Positions 35,924-45,247 of a stretch of DNA of 64,000 nt are shown here, piece after piece. Origin of the DNA: Lutispora thermophila DSM 19022 (GTDB taxonomy: Bacteria > Bacillota > Clostridia > Lutisporales > Lutisporaceae). The position numbers were made by a program, and so were the translations under genes. Below the pieces are notes generated by a model. The model was not told where the DNA came from. It did not search any database and saw only the letters and a list, made by a program, of their open reading frames with translations. The number at the start of each line of letters is the position of its first letter. Within the stretch, counting starts at the first letter, position 1. The stretch spans positions 1 through 64,000 of the forward strand of contig NZ_FQZS01000008.1 in the NCBI RefSeq assembly GCF_900142105.1, written 5' to 3'.

Positions 35924-36997
35924 GAATAAAGCTATAGCCAAAACAATATAGGGTATGATTATATTCAGTAAAAAATTGCCTGCAATACCTATAGTATATG
36001 AAAAGGCTTCAAGTTCAATTTTACTGGATGTGATCAGCATTGCAAGGAAGTATAAGATTATTAAAAATATATTGATAAAGTGTCTTTCATCCTCTAAATT
36101 AAATATGGATTTCAGTAAATGCAGTATAATATATGAAAAGGTTGAGATAAGGATAAAATCAGCTAAGATCCATATTATGACTACTACCGATTCAATTTTG
36201 GCTACTATGTCAAAAAAGGATACTATTTTAACAGCATCCATGAATGGAAGAGGAATTTTAGCTGTTATGGAATAGCCAATTATACCAATTACAAAGGCAA
36301 CTAAAATTGAAGACGAAATAGTCAAATAAGTTAATGTATACATACCCTGATGTTTTAAGTTTTCTTTATCATTTATAATGTCACTTAAAAATAATATATA
36401 AATAAGATAGCCCCATAGAAAAGAGATGCCAAAACCGGCTCTCACAATAGGTATTATATCTAAATAACTTATTGGGGTGATATTATCTATTTTAAAGTTA
36501 GGCAGCATAAATATTGCTAAACTCCAGAAGATTACGCTGATTAATGGGAAGATTATTTCATTCATTCTTGCAATTACTACAAAACCAGATTTTAATACAT
36601 ATGCAATAGTGACCATCATTACCAGTATAAAAATATCGATCTTAGTTTGGGTAAATACTGTAGTTACAAGCCTTTCACTATAATATCTTGTGTATAATGC
36701 AGTTATCAGCAGCATCCATAAGACATATAAAAAAAGCAAAGCTTTTCCTGCAGTTTTGCCTAAGGAATGGTAGTAAATATCTATCAAAGATTTATCTTTA
36801 TGTTTCATAAATACTTTATTCAATAAGATAATGACAGGGAGTAAAATAATAAAAGGTACTATAGGGGACAGATAACCGCACTGTTTTGCAATGACTGCAG
36901 TATAGGAAGGCATGAATCGTATTGAAGGTGAGAAAAATAAAGTAATATAAATAAGCAAAGCCTGTTTCAATGATATCTTTTGTCTACCTGCCAGCAT
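35915..36997 (-). CDS. Spore germination permease, GerAB family
   Basis: A 360-residue integral membrane protein with ten hydrophobic helices (for example LLIYITLFFSP, IVPFIILLPVIILLNKV and FLLNIIIPYIVLAIALF) related to APC transporters; the GerAB subunit of germinant receptors is the part that binds the nutrient. ATG follows AAAGGAG. It is the last gene of the operon gerAA-gerAC-small protein-gerAB on the minus strand. In spores it sits in the inner membrane. The order AA-AC-AB is common in clostridia. Which germinant it recognises cannot be told. Confidence 0.9.
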   Translation of the reverse strand: MLAGRQKISLKQALLIYITLFFSPSIRFMPSYTAVIAKQCGYLSPIVPFIILLPVIILLNKVFMKHKDKSLIDIYYHSLGKTAGKALLFLYVLWMLLITALYTRYYSERLVTTVFTQTKIDIFILVMMVTIAYVLKSGFVVIARMNEIIFPLISVIFWSLAIFMLPNFKIDNITPISYLDIIPIVRAGFGISFLWGYLIYILFLSDIINDKENLKHQGMYTLTYLTISSSILVAFVIGIIGYSITAKIPLPFMDAVKIVSFFDIVAKIESVVVIIWILADFILISTFSYIILHLLKSIFNLEDERHFINIFLIILYFLAMLITSSKIELEAFSYTIGIAGNFLLNIIIPYIVLAIALFKK

Positions 36998-37017
36998 ATG
37001 TACTATTCTCCTTTGAT

Positions 37018-37218
37018 TTAATGTGGTAAGCCAAACAGATCAAGTGCAAATCTTGCTATACTGATATCGTAAGGATATTTTGATTTTATAAAAACCATAA
37101 ATAAAGATAGTAAGGTAAGAAAAATAAGGATTACTTTTTCTTTCTTCAAATCTTTTTTTCTCATATTATAAAGTTCCCAAGATGATATCAGAATTATTAT
37201 GATGATCCAGGCAATCAT
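37018..37218 (-). CDS. Small membrane protein of the germination operon
   Basis: A 66-residue protein with two hydrophobic helices (IAWIIIIILISSWELY and VILIFLTLLSLFMVFI) joined by a very basic loop (KKDLKKEK). It shares one base with the preceding gerAC stop and ends 20 bp before gerAB, so it is surely part of the operon. Small two-helix proteins occur in several germinant-receptor operons (the GerAD/GerD2 type), where some modulate receptor function; its membership of that group is inference. Confidence 0.75.
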   Translation of the reverse strand: MIAWIIIIILISSWELYNMRKKDLKKEKVILIFLTLLSLFMVFIKSKYPYDISIARFALDLFGLPH

Positions 37219-38408
37219 TAATCCACCCCATAACCGCTTCTTACTGGTTGTTTTATATCATAAGTTCTGTTTATATTGGAGTCAACTTCCACTGTTATAT
37301 TGAGATTTGGAAATATCTCAGACCAGTTGTCTTTTATACTTTTCCAATAAACTGGCTTTTTATGATGAACTTCATTGCATATTCCAAATATGTCCATATT
37401 ATTTTTTTGAGCAAACTCTATTATTTTTTTTACTTCATTTTTAACTGCTTCCTCCTGTTGTGTTTTCAGAAAATCCAGTTCATCCTTTTCAAAAATATTC
37501 TTTGTTCCCATTACACCAGTTATATTAGTTGAAAATAATATTTTGATCTTTATATCAAGCCTGCCATCGGATATGACAGGTTTTATCTTAGTTTTTGATT
37601 CTATTATTTCAAGTGATATTTTTTGCCCATTTCTGTCCTTAACAGCTATAACTCCTGAGTCAACTTTTCCTCTGACCCAGTTAAAGCCTCTTGCCATACC
37701 ATCAGTAATATACCCAAACAAATCAGTATCTTTGAATAGAGCAAATCCGGACAGCTTTATTTTATTATTTGGTTCATTTATTAATTCAATACATGGGATG
37801 TAGGTTGATATACAGGTATTATCAAACATACCCATAATTTCTACCAGGAGTAATTCATCGGATATGGACATCCGTCCTTTTGATTTAAATAGATTTTCCA
37901 GTATATCACCTATAAAGTTCTCTTCTTCAATGGTTTGCTGAAAAACGGCCTTGGCCGTATTATCCTTTACTATCAAAACCTTTGAGTTTAATCTCAACTC
38001 ATGGTCTCTCATAAAAAAGTCCAGATATTGGGGCAAGTTATCCTTTGCTGCATCTTCTCCAATCAGGATATAGTCAACATGTCCCCAGAATAATCTATCT
38101 TCAGAAAAGGTTGAGAGCTTTCTAATAGCCTCAAAAACTGTTTCACCAGTAGAGACAAGCAGTGCTGAATTACCCTTTTGACCAGCAGATGCATTACTGG
38201 TCTCTTCTGAGGTTGCGTTTATGCTTTTTGAAGCAGCGGATATTGCTACAGCGCTTTCGTTATTGTCATTTGACCTGTCTACTCCCACTGCATTTAGAAT
38301 TAACAGCTCATCTATCTCTACTTTTCCAAAACTAATATTTGAGCAGCCAGCTGTAATAAGCATGAATATAAGAATAACAATAAGTATCTTATACACTTTA
38401 TAGTTCAT
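37218..38408 (-). CDS. Spore germination lipoprotein, GerAC family
   Basis: A 396-residue Ger(x)C lipoprotein of the germinant receptor. The signal peptide ends in the lipobox ITAGC (Cys near 22). The start of the mature part shows the typical E-x-x-x-L-x-x-L-N-A-V-G-V-D pattern, then DHELRLNSKVLIVKD near 130 and a C-terminal three-stranded domain ending with NLNITVEVDSNINR. The region after residue 45 contains an unusual Ser/Ala/Asn-rich stretch (AISAASKSINATSEETSNAS). It lies 3 bp after gerAA and overlaps the small membrane protein gene by one base. Confidence 0.9.
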   Translation of the reverse strand: MNYKVYKILIVILIFMLITAGCSNISFGKVEIDELLILNAVGVDRSNDNNESAVAISAASKSINATSEETSNASAGQKGNSALLVSTGETVFEAIRKLSTFSEDRLFWGHVDYILIGEDAAKDNLPQYLDFFMRDHELRLNSKVLIVKDNTAKAVFQQTIEEENFIGDILENLFKSKGRMSISDELLLVEIMGMFDNTCISTYIPCIELINEPNNKIKLSGFALFKDTDLFGYITDGMARGFNWVRGKVDSGVIAVKDRNGQKISLEIIESKTKIKPVISDGRLDIKIKILFSTNITGVMGTKNIFEKDELDFLKTQQEEAVKNEVKKIIEFAQKNNMDIFGICNEVHHKKPVYWKSIKDNWSEIFPNLNITVEVDSNINRTYDIKQPVRSGYGVD

Positions 38409-38411
38409 ATC

Positions 38412-39863
38412 TTAATCTATCCTTTTCTTATTTAGGGTTTTCAAATCAATAGGTCTTTTTTTCATTAACCTTACAGGACTTCTGATAAAAGTGTCCTGAA
38501 ATTGAGGGTTAGTGCTGGACACAAAAGGTGACAGATATGGCACACCGTAATTTTCAATGGAGCAAAGATGACATAACAGAAAAAGACCGCCTATGCACAT
38601 GCCAAAAAGACCAGCTATACTACTAGCTATAGCTATGATAAGCCTCCATAGCCTAATGGCATTGGACAAATCCTGATTGGGCAATACAAAATTTGATATG
38701 GCAGTAACAGATATCAGTACAACAACTGCAGGAGAAGAAAGCTTGGCCTGGGCTGCTGCCTGACCAACTACTACTGCTCCTACAATTGATAAGGCTTGAC
38801 CTATGCTTTTAGGAAGTCTGATACCGGCTTCAACCAAAATCTCAAAAGCGATAAGCAAAGCTATAGTTTCAAGAAACGTTGGGAAGGGGACTCCTTCTTT
38901 GGCTATTTTTACTGATAATATCAATACTGTCGGCAGCATTTCATGATGAAAAGAGGTAACAGCTATATAAAAGCCCGGCAGAAAAAGAGTTACGATAATC
39001 AATAAATATCGTAAAAATCTTATTTGAGAGCTCACTAGGAAGTTTGTGGAATAATCTTCAGGAGCTTGCATTAAAGCTACCAAGGTGGCTGGAAGTATTA
39101 AAGCTGTGGGAAAGCCGTCTATGATTATTCCGACTCTCCCCTCTATGATATTTGATGAAAACTTATCAGGTCTTTCTGTAAATATAATTTGAGGAAAAGG
39201 TGAATACTTTTTACTTATCAAATATTCTTCCAGATATGCAGTAGAAAATACCCCGTCAATACGAATGGAATCGATTCTTCTTCTTATATCATCAACTATA
39301 TCTTCGTTAGCAATGCCTTTATGATATATTAAAGCAACTGTAGTTTTTGTTTGTTGTCCCACAGTTGTTTTCTCTATAATTAAGTCCGGGGATGCTATTC
39401 TTCTTCTTACTGTGGAAATATTGGTCATAAGATCTTCCACGAAGGTATCTTTTGGCCCTTTGATTACATTTTCACTGGAAGGTTCAGTTATAGCTCTCTT
39501 TTCAAATCCCTGGACTTCAAATGAAAATGAAACTGATTCTTCATCAAAAACCAATAAAACATTTCCTTTAAATAATGAAGAAACAGCAGAATCAATATCT
39601 TTAAGCTTATTGCTCAGAGGATAATATAAGCCCCCTGATTCAATTAATGCAATTATTTCTTCTTCTTTTTCTGCGTCACGAAAATCAGGGCTTTCCAAAA
39701 GGGGTCTGATGACAAAACTGCTTAGATGTTCTTTTTCAGTCAGCCCTTCTATATAAACAATTGTTACTTTAATAGTTCTGTCTAAGCCAACATATATATT
39801 TTTAAAACATATATCTAAATTATTGCTCAATAAGGATTCCAGATTTTTAGTATTTAAGTCCAT
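38412..39863 (-). CDS. Spore germination receptor subunit, GerAA family
   Basis: A 483-residue membrane protein of the GerA/SpoVAF family. An N-terminal soluble domain of about 240 residues is followed by four to five C-terminal helices; conserved segments are SPDLIIEKTTVGQQTKT, VAL-I-YHKGIA, EGRVGIIIDGFPTAL and IAFEILVEAGIRLPKSIGQA. First gene of the operon on the minus strand. Such operons are normally transcribed in the forespore by sigma-G; I could not identify a convincing sigma-G promoter in the 70 bp before the start, where the preceding ABC operon's terminator sits. Its presence is strong evidence that the organism forms endospores. Confidence 0.92.
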   Translation of the reverse strand: MDLNTKNLESLLSNNLDICFKNIYVGLDRTIKVTIVYIEGLTEKEHLSSFVIRPLLESPDFRDAEKEEEIIALIESGGLYYPLSNKLKDIDSAVSSLFKGNVLLVFDEESVSFSFEVQGFEKRAITEPSSENVIKGPKDTFVEDLMTNISTVRRRIASPDLIIEKTTVGQQTKTTVALIYHKGIANEDIVDDIRRRIDSIRIDGVFSTAYLEEYLISKKYSPFPQIIFTERPDKFSSNIIEGRVGIIIDGFPTALILPATLVALMQAPEDYSTNFLVSSQIRFLRYLLIIVTLFLPGFYIAVTSFHHEMLPTVLILSVKIAKEGVPFPTFLETIALLIAFEILVEAGIRLPKSIGQALSIVGAVVVGQAAAQAKLSSPAVVVLISVTAISNFVLPNQDLSNAIRLWRLIIAIASSIAGLFGMCIGGLFLLCHLCSIENYGVPYLSPFVSSTNPQFQDTFIRSPVRLMKKRPIDLKTLNKKRID

Positions 39864-39880
39864 ACTACCACCACTTTGAA

Positions 39881-39925
39881 AAAAAACATTTCTTTAACTA
39901 ATTATCTGTTAAAGAAATGTTTTTT
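39881..39925 (-). terminator. Terminator of the multidrug ABC operon
   Basis: AAAAAACATTTCTTTAAC (39881-39898) pairs with GTTAAAGAAATGTTTTTT (39908-39925) in an 18-bp perfect stem. The A-run reads as a T-run in minus-strand RNA. It lies between the ABC exporter genes and the germination operon. Confidence 0.85.
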
Positions 39926-39933
39926 ATACAAAG

Positions 39934-41700
39934 TTATTCCTTGTATTGCAATAAATACAGATCGTAATACATTCCCTTTTTGTCTAGGAGTTCCTGATGT
40001 TTGCCCATTTCTCTTATCTTACCCTTATGCATGACGATGATCTTGTCTGCGTTTTGTATTGTAGAAAGCCTATGGGCGATTATTATGTTTGTTCTACCTT
40101 TTATCAGTTTCTTGATGGCATCTTGTATCAAAAGTTCTGTCTCTGTATCTATATTTGAAGTTGCTTCATCAAGGACCAGCACTGAAGGATTGAAGGCAAG
40201 AGCCCTTGCAAAGGCTAATAGTTGCCGCTGCCCTGACGACAGGGTGGCCCCTCTTTCCATAACCTTCTCATCATATTTGTTGGGCAGATTCTCAATGAAG
40301 GTATCTGCATTTACAAAGCCGGCTACTTCCTTTATCTTTTCATCGTCTATATTCTGGTTGTTCAATCTTATGTTTCCCTTTATGTCTCCTGTAAAGAGGA
40401 AAACATCCTGAAGAACTACCCCTATATGAGAACGAAGCTCGTATTTGTCTACTTCTTTAATATTCTTGCCGTCTATGAGTATTTCACCTTTTTGAATGTC
40501 ATAAAGCCGGGCTATCAAACTTATTATTGAAGTCTTGCCGGCACTCGTGGCACCTACAAAGGCTACTGTTTCTCCAGGATTTATGGTAAAGCTTACATCT
40601 TTTAAGACCCAATTTTCTCCTTCATAAGCAAACCAGACATTCTTGAATTCGATTTTTCCTATTACTTTGCCCAATGATTTGGGAGATTCTATATTTTTGA
40701 TTTCTTCCTCCTGGTCAAGGAGCATGAATATTCTTTCTGCCGATGACATAGCGGATTGTAGTATATCAAATTTCTCGGTCAAATCATTTATTGGTTTAAA
40801 GAACTGATCGATGTAATTTACAAAGGCGAAGAGCACTCCAAAGGGCAGCGCTCCCTGTAATACTCTTCCGCCGCCGTACCAGATAAGCAATGCCAGAGAA
40901 AAGGAATATATAAGGTCCATTGAAGGCCTGAAGATTGCAAAAACAAAAACCTCTCTCAAGCTGGCTTGTCTATGCTCATCATTTATGGCAAAAAACTCAT
41001 CATATTTATATTTTTCCCTATTGAATATTTGAATGATCTTCATTCCGCTTATGTTTTCGCTAAGGGTTGCGTTTATCTTGGCCAATTTTACCCTGGTCAC
41101 TCTGTAGGCTTTTCTTGATTCCTTCCTAAATATCAAAGCGGACAAGAATATAAAGGGTATGGCTATAAAGCTTATGAGGGCAACCTTTGCGTTCATTCTC
41201 AGCATTACTATGACGATGCCTGTAAGAGTGAAAATATCCTTGAATAGATTTACCAAAACGGTAGTATACATTTCATTGAGGTTTTCCATATCATTGCTTA
41301 CCCTAGTGACAAGCCTGCCTACAGGATTTCTGTCATAAAATGAGAGAGACATCCTCAAAAGATGGGAATAAAGCTCCTGCCTCATGTTGTATATGATCTT
41401 CTGCCCCGTATAATTTAAAATATAAACTTGTATGTAGTTACAGGCGAAGCTTCCTGTGATTACAGCAACAAATATCAATGCAATGTTTTTTAATCCGTCC
41501 TTGTTGCCAACTGCAATATAATCATCAATGGCAATCTTCATCAAGTAAGGTCTGGCAAGATCACCTAAGGTTATGAGAATCAACAGCAGGAAGCTGGTAC
41601 ATATTAGACCGACATAGGGTTTGGCATATTTAAGGAGTCTTTTCAATAATTGAGTATCAAAGGTTTTAACTACTACTTCTTCTTCATGAAAGTTATTCAT
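39934..41700 (-). CDS. Multidrug ABC exporter half-transporter (BmrD/YheH-like)
   Basis: A 588-residue fusion of a six-helix membrane domain and an ATPase. The ATPase has Walker A GATSAGKTS, signature LSSGQRQLLAFARAL, and a canonical Walker B with catalytic glutamate, VLVLDEATSNID. The membrane domain shows YDRNPVGRLVTRVSNDMENL. It is encoded 12 bp after the partner half-transporter, and together they resemble the heterodimeric exporters BmrCD and LmrCD. The normal Walker A glycine-rich loop here reads G-A-T-S-A-G-K-T, a slight departure from consensus. ATG follows AGGGGG. Confidence 0.9.
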   Translation of the reverse strand: MNNFHEEEVVVKTFDTQLLKRLLKYAKPYVGLICTSFLLLILITLGDLARPYLMKIAIDDYIAVGNKDGLKNIALIFVAVITGSFACNYIQVYILNYTGQKIIYNMRQELYSHLLRMSLSFYDRNPVGRLVTRVSNDMENLNEMYTTVLVNLFKDIFTLTGIVIVMLRMNAKVALISFIAIPFIFLSALIFRKESRKAYRVTRVKLAKINATLSENISGMKIIQIFNREKYKYDEFFAINDEHRQASLREVFVFAIFRPSMDLIYSFSLALLIWYGGGRVLQGALPFGVLFAFVNYIDQFFKPINDLTEKFDILQSAMSSAERIFMLLDQEEEIKNIESPKSLGKVIGKIEFKNVWFAYEGENWVLKDVSFTINPGETVAFVGATSAGKTSIISLIARLYDIQKGEILIDGKNIKEVDKYELRSHIGVVLQDVFLFTGDIKGNIRLNNQNIDDEKIKEVAGFVNADTFIENLPNKYDEKVMERGATLSSGQRQLLAFARALAFNPSVLVLDEATSNIDTETELLIQDAIKKLIKGRTNIIIAHRLSTIQNADKIIVMHKGKIREMGKHQELLDKKGMYYDLYLLQYKE

Positions 41701-41712
41701 AAATACTACCCC

Positions 41713-43464
41713 CTATTCCTGTCCTGCAATCTTTTCTTCCAGCAGCTGCTTGTGATATATGCTGCTGTAGTAACCGCCTAAGGCAACAAGCTCATCATGG
41801 GTTCCTCTTTCTATTATCCTGCCTTCATCTAATACTATTATTTCATCGGCATGTTTAACAGTGGAAATTCTATGGGCTATTATTATGCTTGTTCTGTCTT
41901 TGGTTACTTCTTTTAGATTGCTAAGCATTTTTTCCTCGGTTTTCGTGTCCACAGCAGAAAGGCAATCATCAAATATCATGATGCCCGGATTCTTGGCTAT
42001 GGCTCTGGCTATGGAAACCCTCTGCTTTTGGCCTCCTGAAAGGGTTACCCCTCTTTCTCCCAGTTGGGTGTCAAACTTGTTAGGAAAGCCTATTATATCA
42101 TCATGTACGCTGGTTATCTTAGCTGCCTCCTCTATCTTCTCGAAAGGCATATTTTCATCTGCAAAGGCTATATTGTCTCTTATGGAGCAGGAAAAGAGAA
42201 AATTATCCTGAGGTACATAGCCAATTTTCCTTCTGAGAAGGTCGATGGGGATTTTGTTTATATCATAGCCGCCTAATAATATGCTTCCTTCTTCCACATT
42301 ATAGAGCCTTAGAAGCAAATTGGCCAAGGTGCTTTTGCCACTTCCCGTCTTGCCTATGACAGCCAGGGTCTTTCCTTTTTCCAATTTAATATTGATATCT
42401 GAAAGGGCAGGCACCTTTGCTCCTGGATATGTAAATGATAGATTTCTAAACTCTATTGATTCCTCGAAGTTATCTATATCCAATGTATTATCATCATCGT
42501 GGATTTCTGGCTCTGTATCCAATATCTCGTTGATTCTCGTCATAGACGCTATTCCTCTTTGTAATACATTGATAACATGACCTATAGCCATCATAGGCCA
42601 TGTGAGAAGCTCTAGGTATGAGATGAAGCTTACCAGTTGACCAAGACTGATGACTTTATCTATAACGAGGGTTCCACCGTAATAAAGGGTGATTACAAAA
42701 CTAAGGGTTGGCAGGAAGATTACCAGCGGAGACATAGCTCCCCATACCTTTACCAAGTTCATATTAGCCTGTAAATTTATTTCATTGGCCTTTGCAAAAT
42801 TATTTATCTCACTTTCTTCCTGGACAAAGGATTTTATGACCCTTATACCTGAAAAGCTTTCCTGGGCCTTGTCCGTCAAGCTTGAGAAAGTTTCCTGAAC
42901 CCTTTTAAATCTCTTTTGAATCAATTTACCGAAAAAAGTAACAATGAGAGCTACAAATGGAAAAGGAATCAAAGCTATCAAAGTAAACTTAATGTCAATA
43001 GACACCATCATAATTATGATGGTAGAAGCAGTGAGGAATATGGCGTCAGTCATCATTACAACACCCATGCCAAAGGCCATTCTAACTGCATTTATATCAT
43101 TGGTTGCATGAGCCATCAAATCTCCCGTTTTATTATGGTAAAAATAATTTAGTGACAGCTTTTCCAAATGAGAAAACAGTTTGTTGCGAAGCCAGAATTC
43201 CAGCTGTCTGGATGAACCAATTATGAGCATTCTCCATAGATATCTGAAAATTGCTATAAAAACTGCAATAAGCACTATTAAAAATGCATAAAAAAATATC
43301 TCTTTCATTGATAGCGTATGGGCGCTCAAAGCATCTGTGACATAACCCAAAATCTTAGGTGTTATAAGCTGAAGGCCATCAACGAATAGAAGAACGAATA
43401 TGCCCAGTATATATTTCCACTTATATTTTTTAAAAAAATCTTCAATGTGTTTAAACTTACCCAT
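41713..43464 (-). CDS. Multidrug ABC exporter half-transporter with degenerate ATP site (BmrC/YheI-like)
   Basis: A 583-residue half-transporter: six membrane helices followed by an ATPase with Walker A GKTGSGKST and signature LSGGQKQRVSIARAI. Walker B reads IMIFDDCLSAVD, so the catalytic glutamate is replaced by aspartate; this is the known non-catalytic site of heterodimeric type IV exporters such as BmrC and TM287. It therefore should work only together with the product of the downstream gene. ATG follows GGAGGGG. First gene of a two-gene minus-strand operon. Drug efflux is the usual function; actual substrates are unknown. Confidence 0.92.
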   Translation of the reverse strand: MGKFKHIEDFFKKYKWKYILGIFVLLFVDGLQLITPKILGYVTDALSAHTLSMKEIFFYAFLIVLIAVFIAIFRYLWRMLIIGSSRQLEFWLRNKLFSHLEKLSLNYFYHNKTGDLMAHATNDINAVRMAFGMGVVMMTDAIFLTASTIIIMMVSIDIKFTLIALIPFPFVALIVTFFGKLIQKRFKRVQETFSSLTDKAQESFSGIRVIKSFVQEESEINNFAKANEINLQANMNLVKVWGAMSPLVIFLPTLSFVITLYYGGTLVIDKVISLGQLVSFISYLELLTWPMMAIGHVINVLQRGIASMTRINEILDTEPEIHDDDNTLDIDNFEESIEFRNLSFTYPGAKVPALSDINIKLEKGKTLAVIGKTGSGKSTLANLLLRLYNVEEGSILLGGYDINKIPIDLLRRKIGYVPQDNFLFSCSIRDNIAFADENMPFEKIEEAAKITSVHDDIIGFPNKFDTQLGERGVTLSGGQKQRVSIARAIAKNPGIMIFDDCLSAVDTKTEEKMLSNLKEVTKDRTSIIIAHRISTVKHADEIIVLDEGRIIERGTHDELVALGGYYSSIYHKQLLEEKIAGQE

Positions 43465-43625
43465 GCTACCCCTCCTTATATAAGCTCACAATCTTAGACT
43501 ATCATAAAAATGGTCATATTTACAGCAGTGAATTTTATAATGATGAATTATATTAACATTAGTATCAAATATAGAAAATATATGGTAAAATTTAAGCATA
43601 TACATAGAAGAAAGAAGGTACCAAT

Positions 43626-44456
43626 ATGATTGAATTGCCGGAAGCAAAAGTTATTGCAAGACAGATAAAGGAAACTTTAAAAGGGAAAAGAATAGAGGAA
43701 GTTGTGGCAGCTAATACACCTCATAAATTTGCTTGGTATTTTGAAGATCCGAAGGATTATCAAAAGCTTCTGTCAGGAAAGTATATAGACGGAAGCAGCA
43801 GCTTTGGGGGATTCATTGAAATATCTGCGGAAGATTGCAGAATATTGCTCGGGGAAGGTGTGAAAATCAAGTATTACGAAAAAGGAGAAAAGCTTCCGGT
43901 AAAGCATCAACTTATGATAACTTTTGACGATGGAAGTGCAATGGTTTGTTCCGTGCAGATGTATGGAGGCATGTGGTGCTTTAGAGAAGGAAAAAACCAG
44001 GATCCTTATTATAAAGTTGCAAAAGAAAAACCATCACCTTTCTCTGTGGAGTTCAATGAATATTATTTTTTAAACATGTTGGATGAGGACACTAAAGGGT
44101 TAAGTCTAAAGGCTTTTCTTGCAACTCAGCAGCGAATTCCCGGATTTGGAAACGGTATTTTGCAGGATATCCTTTGGAATGCAAAACTCCATCCCAAAAG
44201 GAAAATGAACTCTTTAGAAGAAGCAGATTTAATAAATCTTTTTAAATCTATTAAAGCAACAATTGGGGAAATGGTTGAAAAAGGAGGAAGAGATACGGAA
44301 AAAGATTTATTTGGCATAAATGGAGGCTATAAAACTGTGATGAGTTCAAAAAATGAAAAAATGCTGTGCCCAATATGTTGTAATGACATAAATAAAGAAT
44401 CCTATTTGGGAGGCAGCATTTACTATTGTAGTCAGTGCCAACCTTTTATCAAATGA
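43626..44456 (+). CDS. Fpg/Nei-like DNA glycosylase family protein without N-terminal proline
   Basis: A 276-residue protein with the full Fpg/Nei architecture: N-terminal beta sandwich starting IELPEAKVIARQI, the helix-two-turn-helix region (LATQQRIPGFGNGILQDILW near residues 164-183), and a C-terminal zinc finger with cysteines in CPICC and YYCSQCQ. True Fpg enzymes begin M-P-E-L-P-E and use the proline as nucleophile; here it is Ile, while Glu3 is kept. A clade of Firmicute proteins shares this start, so it is not a local mutation. It may bind damaged DNA, act by a different nucleophile, or be regulatory. It starts at ATG 43626 after AGAAGGTACC. Confidence 0.85.
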   Translation: MIELPEAKVIARQIKETLKGKRIEEVVAANTPHKFAWYFEDPKDYQKLLSGKYIDGSSSFGGFIEISAEDCRILLGEGVKIKYYEKGEKLPVKHQLMITFDDGSAMVCSVQMYGGMWCFREGKNQDPYYKVAKEKPSPFSVEFNEYYFLNMLDEDTKGLSLKAFLATQQRIPGFGNGILQDILWNAKLHPKRKMNSLEEADLINLFKSIKATIGEMVEKGGRDTEKDLFGINGGYKTVMSSKNEKMLCPICCNDINKESYLGGSIYYCSQCQPFIK

Positions 44457-44499
44457 ATATGATATATAAAAATATATAGATGGAAGGTGTGGAACTCAT

Positions 44500-45216
44500 A
44501 TGTGGACAAGAAAAGAATTAAAGGACAGAGCAAAAGCTGTACTGAGAAATAATTACTGGAAAGCTTTTTTAATAAGCTTGGTAATTCTGTTGGCTGGAAT
44601 GGACGGAGGAGATTTAGAAGTAAGAAAAAAATTAGAAGGATATACCACGACGATAAATTTTCTGCCTTTTGACGTAACCTTTGCCCATTTAGCAATTTTT
44701 AGTTCTATTTCTATTTTCATATTATTATTTCTTACAGTTTTACGAATATTTCTAGGTTATTCTTTGGAGGTTGGAGGAAGAAGGTTTTTTGTCAAATCGG
44801 CTCTTTATGAAGACAGCAGCGGTTGCTTCAAATATGCCTTTGATGGAGAAAACTACATGGGAATCGTGAAAACCATGCTTCTTAGAGGTGTACAGAATTT
44901 TCTATGGTATTTGCTTTTCATAATACCCGGCATAGTAAAGTCTTACGCATATTCCATGGTACCTTATATATTGGCTGAAAACCCCAATATAGGAGCCAGG
45001 GAAGCAATAAACATGAGCATAGAAATGACAAATGGACATAAACTTGATATGTTTATATTGGATCTATCCTTCTTAGGATGGTACCTTTTAGGGGCTTTGC
45101 TTCTCGGTGTGGGAACTCTTTTTGTACTCCCTTATGACAACGCTACCAAGGCCGAGCTATACCTTGTACTGAGTGGTAAAAAAATGTGCGAAATCATGGA
45201 GGAACAGCCATATTGA
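44500..45216 (+). CDS. DUF975 family membrane protein
   Basis: A 238-residue integral membrane protein of unknown function. It begins with the family signature MWTRKELKDRAKAVLRNNYWKAFLISL and has about six helices, with the typical W-Y-L-L-F-I-I-P-G-I-V-K-S-Y-A-Y-S-M segment and P-x-x-x-A-x-E-A-I-x-x-S in the centre (AREAINMSIEMTNGHK). It lies 43 bp after the Fpg-like gene, and its 3' end contains the -35 box of the next promoter. GGAAGGTG is about 12 bp upstream of ATG, longer than usual spacing. Confidence 0.85.
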   Translation: MWTRKELKDRAKAVLRNNYWKAFLISLVILLAGMDGGDLEVRKKLEGYTTTINFLPFDVTFAHLAIFSSISIFILLFLTVLRIFLGYSLEVGGRRFFVKSALYEDSSGCFKYAFDGENYMGIVKTMLLRGVQNFLWYLLFIIPGIVKSYAYSMVPYILAENPNIGAREAINMSIEMTNGHKLDMFILDLSFLGWYLLGALLLGVGTLFVLPYDNATKAELYLVLSGKKMCEIMEEQPY

Positions 45217-45241
45217 CAAATTGGGAAACATATGGAATAAT
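45213..45241 (+). promoter_or_regulatory. Sigma-A promoter for the leader and acetyltransferase gene
   Basis: TTGACA at 45213-45218 and AATAAT at 45236-45241, spaced by 17 bp, predict a start near 45248. The -35 box overlaps the DUF975 stop codon. Confidence 0.8.
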
Positions 45242-45247
45242 ATAACA

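Noticed and set aside
36477-36683. Open frames on the plus strand within the germination operon
   Set aside because: They are antisense shadows of hydrophobic helices of the Ger proteins and have no translation signals.
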